This document shows positions 12,001 to 24,000 of a stretch of 64,000 nt of DNA, one piece after another. Both the position numbers and the translations under genes were made by a program. Under the pieces are notes generated by a model. That model had not been told where the DNA came from. It did no database searches and saw only the letters and a list, made by a program, of their open reading frames with translations. Source of the DNA: Diphasiastrum complanatum (lineage: Eukaryota; Streptophyta; Lycopodiopsida; Lycopodiales; Lycopodiaceae); NCBI GenBank assembly GCA_029204225.1, contig CM055097.1, forward strand, positions 29,539,785-29,603,784, in the 5' to 3' direction. The first letter of the stretch is position 1; each line of letters begins with the position of its first letter.

Positions 12001-15000
12001 GAACTTTGCTTCCTAACATTGATCATAACTAGAGAGTACCAAACTATAAAACTTCTCCAAAACAAAATTTGACAGAATATATGCACCAATGAGTGTGTAT
12101 GTATCCTTGGAGCCAGAAATGACCAATAATGATCTTCAGTGCGTATTTAGAGTGAGAATTTACCCAGGTCCTAATGCCTAGAATTGATTTCCAAAGTTGA
12201 GAATAGATGCTTTAGTCATGTTCAAAGGATGTTCAAAGTACATGCAAAGCTTTGATACAACAGATTCTCAAAAAAGGGCAAGATATCAAAAGAAGGAACA
12301 AACCTTTGATATGAGAAGAACAAGCATAATTAGTGGCAGAAGGTTCAGATTGTTTGTTATCTCAACCATGATGACACAGAGAGAGACAGTCATCCGCATT
12401 GATCCACCAAGAAATGACGCAGCTCCTAATAAAGCATATCTGTTTGAAAATTCCGTTCCAGATACAATTAGATTCCACTACAGAAGTTCAGACAAGAATA
12501 TGTGTCATAAATGCAAAGATACAACAAGGCGATAACATGTTCTACGGTATCATCAAGTTTGAATATAGCAGACCAAATTATATACAATGACCATTTTTTT
12601 ATATTAAAACATAAATAGTAACTTCTACTTCAGCTTCTACTTGATCATTCAACAACAGGGACTCTACCATGTTCATAGAGTCGGCTTCCCATAACTACCA
12701 ATCAAACTTTTGCAATCTTGCAACATTTGAGTTTGTGAGCATGTTTGTAAGGTCGATTGGAAGTTGAAAGGTTTGCTAGAGTTTCATGAAATAACAACTT
12801 TATCTTAGGCCAGGATGATAGTTTTGAGGATATTTTTAGGACCAAGTAAACTTCAAAATATGCATCCAAATTTTTTACTTGAAAGTTGAACTATCACCAG
12901 CACAAACACAAGTGAAATGCTGGAACAACTTACGAGAGAAAATGCAAAATTTAAGAGGCTACTACATGAAAGGGATGCTTTTTCAGAGTTTGCCACATAG
13001 TTGAAGCAATGCTTTTGCAAGTTTGAAATTTGTTAACGCATATCCTGGTAACTAGGTTGCAGCCACCATGAACTAACATAAGTTCTTCACCAAATCTAGA
13101 TATCCTACTCACAAATTCTTTTATTTGAACCTCTTAGAATCGATTCAAATCAATTCTAGGTTCGAGTAAAAAAATCTCCAAAATAAATTTTTTAAAATTT
13201 AGTTCCCAAATAGATGTCGCTACACAAATGTCGATGTTGTATCATTGATCTCAAAACTGCATATGCCAAATGGGTAGTTGTGTGAAAATGGGTAATATAT
13301 CTAGACCCCCGTGACAAGTTAACATGCAAGCACACATTCATGCAAACCAACACGAATACGTCAAATACATGACCAGGCTTGCGCAAACTGTGGTATCGTA
13401 TCGTACCAACACCTGTAGATCCACTGCCACACCATTGGTCACCAAATCAGATCCTCAACTAGGGCCGACACCTGTAACCAAGATGCCCTCACGTCCAAGC
13501 ATATCCAACTGATGTCACCATACATAATCCACTCCAAGCCTCATCCTTGATGTATCTCCCAAACAAAGCCATGCTCCAAGCCGCTTTGCCCTGACATCCT
13601 GTCCAATAAGCCCTGAAAGCTGATCCCCATCCATTCCCCATGCTGTACCCTAATTCGGTCCGCGTGTTGTCACGGCCCGTCCTTCTTGCTATGGCCTTCT
13701 TGCAAGGGTTTTTGCCTTGTTTCAGGCTCCTGCTGCAAATTGATCCAACACTTTTACCTCTCCACGGCCAGTCGCAGGCAGATTGTGCATGCCAGGGAGC
13801 CCTACTTCAGCCATTAACAACTTCCAAAAGCATTGCTTGGTGAGAGTGATTTCAAGATTTTGATCTGAAACCCTTAGAAGAGAGATTTCTTGGGTTGCTC
13901 AGCCTTTTATTGAGCTTTCACTTGCAGCCTCTTGCCCTAATGAGGTCGCCCTACCTCAAGCTCTACAATCAAATTCACAGCTCGTCGATTGGTGCCCAAT
14001 TGACTGCAAACAATCCGTTTTTCTGAGAAATCAGTCAATACACCACGGAAACTAAAAAATCCATAAGTTCCTCAGATTTCCACCCAATCTGACCCTGTAA
14101 ATTGCTATGGCTCTCTATCACTACTCTTTGCAAATCCTTTGCAAGCCCTGTTGTGCCAAAGGGCTTTCCACACAGTGAATTATGAGGCCATCACCGATGA
14201 TTTCCCCGAAACCACCTAAACTACAAGTTTTTTCGGAATTCTTCCGTGAATTTATGACGATCGTTCTGATCACTTCCCCGAAGCTCCGATCGAAGGAACT
14301 TTTCTGTCTCTTGCCATCCGGACTGCCAATACCCAGTATGGAGTCCTCTCTCCTGAGACGCTCTGAGTGCCGTTTTTCCTGGTGAAAGATGCCGACGATG
14401 GCTCCACCGAATCGTGCATACCTGCAACACCCTGCCGCTCTGATACCATGTTAAAATTCCATTAGGATCTAGTGCAGTATGCAGATCACATCAATCAATC
14501 ACCACAACCACTCCTCACAAGCTCTCAAAGATGACACAACACAAGGTGATAGATTACAAAGAGAAAACTATACATAGTAAAAGCCCCAACATGCATGGGC
14601 TCGACAAGTGTCAACACACTGAAATAGGCACCTGTCTAACTAATAGGCCCAACATGGGCTAAAAGACTAACAAACTCAGGAATGTCCTTGAGTATAGCAA
14701 ATGCCGTAAAAAATACACTGTACAGGCTAATTTCCCTACATGTGGTTACTCGGCTAACCCAAGTAGCTAGCTACGAGAAGAGTGCCCGACTAATATGTCG
14801 ATGGTGGGTCAAGTCCCGAACACAACCAAATACAGTAAATCTAATTAACTGTACACTAATTACAGTATCACATTTGAAGCTTGTACTAATGAATCAGATC
14901 AGACTTGATTTCTAACAGTACAAATATTTTAGCAACATGTATACTACTCTTGCTAGTTTACTATGGTCCCAGGTTCGAGCCTCCCCTTGGAAGCCAAGAA

Positions 15001-18000
15001 GCATTCTACAAGTGTTCAACGTCATGATATACCATGATGCCAACCAAATGGACCAGTAATGCCATTTAAAGGCATGAAGCAGCACAACAGACTTCGGATC
15101 TTGTCAAGCTTTTTCAAGGCAAGAAAGCTATAGATTTTAAGCGGATATATAAGTTGAAGTACAACCAAGATGCTCCATCAATAAGCACCAAGTAAGATTG
15201 ATGTCCAAGAGATATGACATCGATTATGAAGATACCTATGCATCTATTGCAAAGATGGTAACTATTATATCTAAATAAATTTGTGAAATTAAAACATATC
15301 CAATATCACAAATTTATATAGAGAAGTCACTGATGTCATAAGATAAAGCTTAGAAACAACATACGAGCAACTCAAAAAGTCAAAGGATCTAAGTCAAAAC
15401 AATAATATAAAATTCAATAAACAAAATTTTTAGCCAGACAACATTGCTTATGTCTCATAGTACCCAGGCATAAGTTGCTAACTGGGTTTCAAAAGAATCC
15501 GGATTCTCTAACAATGTCGACTAAGAAGCAAAAGACAAGCAATAAGAAGAAAGAAAAAATAATAATGATGATAATGACTCAATTAAAATGAAATTCAAAA
15601 TTCAAAATTTATAAATCTAATTAAATTACACGAGCTACCGAAACAAAGACAAAATACTAGAAACAAAGTGAGCTCCTTAGCTCCCCACTTTTTTGGACTC
15701 TATTATTAATCATCTTTAACATACCATAAGCTGAAATTCCAAAGATAAAACCAAAAGAGTCTCAAATAGTTAATTTTCCCTTGAGTTTCTTAAACGAGTA
15801 ACCCTTATGGAGTAACAAAATGATTAGATTGCTTGACTGGTCTACAAAAGCATCTCTACTAGTACAAAGACGAGAAGACCTATAGAATTGAGAAGTGATC
15901 ACTCCATATTTAACAGAATCTAACTCAAATATTTGAAGAAATATTTACTTTTGAGTTTGAAATGAAAGATCTTGGTGAGTTGCATTACATTCTTGGAATA
16001 GAGGTTTGGAGAGACAAAAATGTTACCTTTATCTCTCGAGAAAAGTATGTTTATTCCATTCTTAGAAAGGGTAAGATGGGTGATTGCAATTTTATAGACC
16101 CATGGAGGCTCATTGTAAACTTGCCATAGATGAAACATTCTTTGAGGACATCACTCTTTATAGGAAGTTGATTGGAAGCCTTATTTGGTTGACTATAACC
16201 AGCCCTAAACAAAGCCTTGTGGAGGCAAACTTAGCCAATTTATGGGAAAGTCAACCGTTCTTCATTGGAAAATGGCCAAGAGGGTCTTGACATACATTTT
16301 GGGTACTTGAGATTTTGGCATAGAATATGGAGATCCACTAATTGACTCGGTTGGATTTCCATACTCTAATTTTGCAATTTTGCGAGTGGATAGGGAATCC
16401 ACAAGTGCTTATGCCTTGTTCTCAAGTAATGGATCTATTTCATGGATGTTAAAGAAGCAAGATACCATCTCACTTTCACCAACTGTCGAGTATAACGCAC
16501 TAACTACTGCATGCAAGGAAGCTCTTTGGATCATGAGGCTTCTTATGGAGATTTACATAGTGGAACCAGAGGCTTCTAGTACCGTCTATTGTGACAACCA
16601 ATAAGCTCAAAGCTTGGCTCATAATCCTATTTGTCATGCAAGGAGTAAGCACATTGAAATCTCTCACTATTTCATTCAAGAGAAAGTTCTTGCCAAGTCC
16701 TTCGACATGTACCTTCTATGGAACGTGTTGGTGATATTTTTAGCAAGCCTTCAAAGGATCTATTTTTCAAGCATAGGTCTTCCCTTGGAATCAAGAGAGA
16801 ACCATCACCAAGTAATACCAAGTTGCAATTAAGAGGGAGTGTAAAAATTGTGTAAATAGTAACTCTATAATGTTGGTCATTTTCCACTTATCGTAATGAG
16901 TTCAAACTTGAATTTATGGCCATGTTACATGCCAAAAGGTTATCTAATTAAAAAACTGGAACTTTCCCTCGACTTCTTGGCTCCGATTCTAAGTGGCAAC
17001 TCGCCATTTAGTAGGGTCACATTGGAATAGTTGACATAGAATGAATCTACATGATTGAGGAATATCAATGGTTATGATTGATGAATATCAATGGTTAAGA
17101 TTGATTGATGTAGAGGCGAATGGGCAAGTAGGGCAACTTTGTTTTCCCCCAAAAAGAAGTAAATAGAATCTTTTTTCATCTATATATGCTTCTTAGTTTG
17201 CCTCACATGTATACTCACCAAGTTATCAGGAGGAGGCCCGTCGATCTACATTGTTTATGAATTATTACTATTCATTTTGTAAGATCCACTTTTGTTCTTA
17301 GAAGTTTTGATGTACTTGTGCTCCCATTGTCAATTGTAGGTTTTTGTTTTTGTCCCAAGCATCATTAAGCAAGATATTTCGCATATTTCACATGGACTTT
17401 CACTTCCAATCCTACTATATGACGTTCCTAGTCTATAGAACTACCTTGGAATACACTTGACCCAATTTTTGTTGATGATCAGCACTCTTGGTCCTTACAG
17501 ATCACCTAGGATATTTGTGAGCTTACAAATCCATTATTACCTTTTGTTACACGACATTGCTTGGAATTATCTTGGGATCTAGTTGGCCCAAATTTTTTCC
17601 CTCCTACTTGGCATTCATAATGATACCAAGTATAATGATACCAAGTGGCAATTGAAATACCACGTAACCATTATGATACCAAGTGACAAGTATATGATGC
17701 CGGTCAAGGATACCATGTATTTCATAATGACACCTTGCATTCATAAAGGTAGCTCATGATACATGTGGCCACCTTGGTGTCTTTATTATTCTTGGTCCTA
17801 CTGCAATCATATGGACACAATTGTTCTATCATATTCATCACTCAATCGATATGATTGGTTGAATTGATTTCTTATAGCTAACATCCTAGATGTGTTCTTG
17901 GATTCATAAGACTTTCTCAATGTATCCCATGCATACTTGGAAGAACCACATGCCCTTACTTCCTGTAGAAGCTCATTGGAAGAGCCAACCTTGTTCTTGT

Positions 18001-21000
18001 GTCATTCTTGACGGTTCCTTGTGCAAGTTCAGGTCTCGTGTAGGTGAATAGTAGGCCGACAAGGAATCTGTAACCAACTTTTTGTAAGTGCGCTGTCTCA
18101 CAAGCAGAATAGGTAAAATGTGTACTTCATAATTTCTACTTGTTTGATGATGGATAGATTTTGAATGATAAACCATATAATACTCTACCATTTAAAATTT
18201 GTGGAAGAAGAAACCAATAACTTGTAATATTGACATTTTTTTTTATATGGAATAGGTTAGAAAAACAAAATGTTGGGCCTAATAAATTTCATTGACTTAG
18301 GCATAAAAATGAAGTTAAAGTGTTATTGGACTCGAGATAAACTCATAACTTTATTGATTCTCGCTTGGTGCAGAAACTCCAGGTTCCCACGGAAGGAACT
18401 GACCATCGATACATGGAAATTTTGGCTTCAAGAACCAATATTGAAATTTGGGATGTGAAGGTACCAAATTTGGAGTTGTAGCTACAAGATCATAAAAACC
18501 TAGTAGATTTACACATTATAGATCTTAATGGGATTGGCAATACTATAGGGTATGAGTGGTTTTATAAAACTAATTTGAGGTTTGGTTATAAAACCTCAAT
18601 AAAAACTTTTCAATAGTAATAAGTTGTTGCTTTGTTTCTCAGGAGAGACCGATATTCTAATATTCCCACCATGCCTTCTTTCCCATTTATTTCTTCTATT
18701 GCTGCAATAAAAAAGTTTTCTAGTTTTGTGTATGAAACGTTTTATCTTGAAATATGCATTGCAATTCTATTATGAATGATGGTAATATGTATGCTTTAAA
18801 TCCCTTTGCCTATTGCGAATTGTCAATTGTAAATAACATTTATAGATGGCTATGTCATCGGCCTGTGGAGACAATTGTAAATTGCAATGTAAATATGAGT
18901 GTAAGTGGCTAATTCCAAAATGGCTAAGGGATACTAGGTCTCAAAGAGTCTACTAGACTGACCTCCTAAAAAGAGGGTTGGGTCAACTGGTCAACTCATT
19001 GGGACACTTAGTCCAGTGTAGAGTGAACCATGTGTGCCAGGGTACTATCAAGTGGCGAGTGTTAGTTGTGCATGGGCTTGTTGATCTATGTACTAATACT
19101 TGAGATTAATAAAGCGACAAACTTGCTGAGTAATTTTGGTGTATTTACTTATGGTTTTATGAGCTTGTGTGCAACGAACGATAATACAAGACCTAGTGCA
19201 GCATGCAGATCACACCAGCAATCACCATAGCTCAAGCATCCATAGCTCTGAAAGTGACACAACAAAAGTTACTGAATAACAAGGAAACATTGTACATATA
19301 GTAAAAGCCACAAACTGCATGGGCTCAACAAGTGTCAGCTAACTAAATCGGCACCTATCCAACTGATTAGGCCCAGTGTGGGCTAGAACTGTTGACGAAC
19401 CTAGGACATGCCTCTGAGCATAGCAAAAGTTGTCAAAAACTATTGTACAAGCTATTCTCCCTATCAAACTGGCTACCCAGCTCATCCAAGTAGCCAACTA
19501 AAGGACAAGTGCCCGACAAATATGTTGATAGCAGGTCAAGTCCCGATCACTACCAAATACAATAAAATCTAATTAACTGCACAATATTGCATTTTGAGCT
19601 TACATAAAAACATCAGATTAAATCTAATTCATAACACTCTCCCTTAAGCTGAAATGTAGTAGGAGAGTCAAAAAATAAGTTGTAGCAATGTCCGGAGTGT
19701 CCAAAAGATGTTATGCATGTTTCCACACACACGCACACTCATGCAAACCAAGACGAATGAAAGCGTCAAATACATGACCAAGGCCTACCCAAAAGTGGTA
19801 TCCTGTCATACCTGCACGTATGTCACGTGTAAATCCACTGCTACACCATTGGTCTCCAAATTAGATCCTCGATCATGGCATGCATCTGTAACCAGGATGC
19901 CCTCACATCCAAGCATATTGAATCGATGTCGTCATATATCATCCAAGATCTACCATCTCGATCCAATGAGCGCTCCAAGCCTCATCTCTGATGTATCCGC
20001 CACTCTTGCATCCATGCAGATTCAATCTTCCCATGCTTGATGTTGCCAACTTTGATTTGGCCAATGTATAGGTTTCACTACAAGAAACTTGTCTCACCAA
20101 CATATCCATCATACCATCTAAAACCAAGCAAATGCAGATAAGATCCACCATCATGATGATCAACTCACCCACGATCCATAGCATATCAGGTAGGATAGCT
20201 CCATCATAATGATGTATCCTCTACCCATCTGAAGTCCAACAATTATCCATTACCCAATGATATCTCCCAAGAATTTGTCCACCTGTGGTGCAACTAGACT
20301 CCAACTGGATTTAACCAACAAATTGCATCTTGCTTATCAAATACTGATGGATGAAAACATATTGGTGATGCCAAACTGGAGATCACCAACCATGCATATG
20401 ACCATGCATCTAACCTGAGTAATCGCCAAAGCGTCAACTGTCACTCCTTGAGTAACCATCTCCATCCCTGTTAGCTCACAACCATAAGGCATATTGGATC
20501 AACATCTGCCATGTAGTCCATTCCATCAGGATCTGTACCATCTCTCATGATACAATCCAAGTCACTTGTTGTCTTCGATCTTGCTCATCATCCCGCTATC
20601 CAAGTCGATCGCCAAAGCAACACCTGCTTCTCCTGGCTCCTAGCATCTGGTTGTGCTATGTGCCACCTGTCAGCACCAATGCAAGCTCATCCATGAGTCC
20701 AACGCTCACAAGATTCTAAGACCAATGTCTCCCAACCTGATCGTACTGAGGTATGTGGGTGGCTCCAAATGACTTCAATTAGTTTTCTTCTCGATCTCAA
20801 CACCTAAAAATCTAATCCAACCAGATTCCAACACCTATACCAAGCCTAAATTCCTACAAATACAGCCAAATGCATAATAGCTAGTAGATAGCTCATCCAT
20901 GCCCCTGATGGTAGTCACCACTCCATGAATGCCAATGACAATAACTGGCCTTGTTGTATCGCCATACATGTACTCCCAAAGAATACACTATGAAGTCCTC

Positions 21001-24000
21001 GCCATCAATGCCCCTCCAGTAGACCTCCAGCAAAACAATAGTGTTTGCCTCCATCACACCCAAGCATATAAATCCATCAGCTCTCTATCCTAGAGCTGGC
21101 TCACAAAGCTCCACGCTTTGCCCATTTTGCGTTTGCAGCATCTAGATTCCATCCTAAATCACACCTATAAGTAATGTCCATCCAATACCTCAAATCCATC
21201 CATAACTAGTTGCATCCAATGATCACCATATCATTTTGCAATTCACTCCATATCAAGTATCAAAATGTCACCCGTGAGCATTTAAACCAGCAATGCCCAT
21301 CCTATATTCTTTCCATCTCCACCAATGTTGGCTCCATGAGCAACACCAAACTTGTTCCCTGAGAATACACCTGAGATGTGAACTTCAAACTCACTATCAA
21401 GCCACTCATAGTGTCATGCCCATGACTGGTCTCAGGTAGCGTGTCCACGCTAGGGACCGGTAGACCAACAACCCGTAAGTTAATCGTGACTATAAGGGAA
21501 TTGGGGCCCTTATAAGTATATGGTCATAATTAATGGTTGTAGGCCTAAAACACTTGATGGTGGATTTCTATGGGTCTATCAGTGAGTCATTGGGGAACTG
21601 GATGACATGGCCCAGATAGGCTGCAGAGGTGTCACAGTGCACTACTAGTGGTGCATGGACCTTGGAGGGTATAAGTATACCTATTGGGCTCTCACTAGTG
21701 GATGCTTGATAGCATGGGTATCAAAGCCAATTCTAAGCACGTTTTGCCATTGATTTGTGCTCAAGATGTAATCTCGAATTGTGTGGGAGTTTTTCCGTTG
21801 TATGATATGGAATCTCGACACTTTTTCGAGATATCTGTGGAGTATGCAACGAAGTGGTGAAAGTTCGGAATGTTCTTCCCGCTAATTTCCTTTTTTGAAG
21901 TGTGATCGGTTGTGTGGTAAGTGCATTACCAGGTATACAAGCGGTTCGATTTCTAGACACTTCATATTGGTTTTTAGGAAGTAAATTTTCGGTTTTCAGT
22001 TCACTTGTGTTGTCGTTTACTTCATTTGGATACTTTTCCGTTAGCAATGGGATCAATTAGAGTGAATGCTGGTTTTTTTGGCTTTTTTATAAAACAGGTT
22101 CGTCATCTATAACAGATTCCTCCTGGAATCTCTGACAGATGCTTCTCCTTGATAACTCTCTTTTCTTCCTACCTCTCCCCCTTTTTAACAGGAAACACCA
22201 CGAGTTTCCAAGGGGTGCATATCATTTGTAATTTGCTCAGGAGAAGTTTCAAAGAAAAGATGTGAGAAAATCTTGAAAGCCAAAGAAATGTTGCATCATT
22301 GTTAGCAAATGCCAATGATGTCCCAACATAGTGACTAAACCAAAAATTTTCTTCATTACCAAGCTTGAGAATTAACCCGTAAATCAGAAAAGGATTTTTT
22401 GAAAATTCAAGTAGAGTGAAATTTTAGAAAACAGTTTCATTAACCATTTCTGTGACATCGTCCATGGTCAACGGGTAATCAAAAATTTCCTTCCAAGGTA
22501 TCACAAAAAAACGGGTTAATTAATGTGTTAATAAATTCACAAATATATCCTTTATAAAGAATTAGCCGGGTTTTGTAAATTTGAGATATCCAAAAAGGGG
22601 TCATGACCAATATCTCAAATTTCCGACAAAACAACAACCATTTTATGACCGATAGTTTTTGGCATCACTTAGATTTACGGCCTTACTACGGTCGACTAAT
22701 CCAGTTAGTTTCAAATCTTCATTTTGGAATCGCTTGCGTCCTATACCACAGGTTCTTCCTCCATGAAGGCCCTCCACTTCCTGATCAAAGTGTCAGAAAA
22801 AATAAGACAAGTATATGAAGTTCTCAGGAATTATTTACAAATTCCAACTTCATAAAACAAAAACATACATTCTTTTGCCCCTTTTCTGATTTACGGGTTA
22901 ATTCTCAAGCTTGGTAACGAAGAAGATCTTTGGTTTAGTCACTGTGTTGGGACATCATTGGCATTTGCTAACAATGATGCAACATTTCTTTGGCTTTCAA
23001 GATTTTCTCATATCTTTTCTTTGAAACTTCTCCTGAGCAAATTACGAATGATATGGACCCCTTGGAAACTCATGGTGTTTCCTGTTAAAAAGGGGGAGAG
23101 GTAGGAAGAAAAGAGAGTTATCAAGGAGAAGCATCTGTCAAAGATTCCAGGAGGAATCTGTTATAGATGACGAACCTGTTTTATAAATCAGAAACGATAG
23201 GATATTCAGATTATACAAAAATCCTTTATGGATTATAGTTGATATCAGGTTTGAAGATTTAAGGTGGGGAAAAACTAAAAAACACTCTTGTAGTAGAAAG
23301 GTGGATGATAACAAGTCCGATTGATTTGTGTCAGAACTATGGAATTCTATTGCAAGATCAAGGTTTGTTGAAACTTGTTCCTTGCGGGAAGTAGTCAACT
23401 TGATCTTAGTGTGGACTGAGATCCGTGGGTTGATGCAAGGGAATAAATTCTTGCTAGCAATATATTCTTTTTGAGTAAATCTCTGGTTGGGATTTTTGTT
23501 AGTGAAATAGCACTCTTTGAGGAATATTCTCTCTTAGAGGATAACCAAGTTACAGGATTCTCGGTTATGAAAGTGTTGTGTACAGATCAGGAGTTATTTG
23601 TAGAGATATGCTATGTAGTGAATCTTTGTGGAATCATTAAAATTTTGTACAAACTTCTAATCCTGTGGATCTACAAAGTATTCCATGAACTAAGTTTTTC
23701 GCATGCATAAACTAGCTGTTGATACATAGGCATATTGATGAGAATTGTATTTGAGACAATTTCTCGCTGGGTTATAGTAATTTCTCATTGAGAATTGCTT
23801 ATTAACCTAGGATTGATTTAGAATAAGATTAAATGTGGTGTTTTGGTACCACACCTAGATATTTAAATATTTTCTAAATCTGATACAACTAACTGTGTCA
23901 GAAGCGCTACTTCTAAGTTAGTTGTTGGAAATCAACAATATAATCTTAATTATGGATATTATTGTTGAGATGTATTGCTTATAAGTCACAACGTCTATGA

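Noticed and set aside
12197-12535. 112-codon plus-strand open frame
   Set aside because: It is the antisense of CLC-d exon 13 and flanking intron; the minus strand gives a perfect family match.
13640-14430. Several short open frames on both strands
   Set aside because: They lie in the non-coding interior of LARD-1, show no domain and are not shared with LARD-2.
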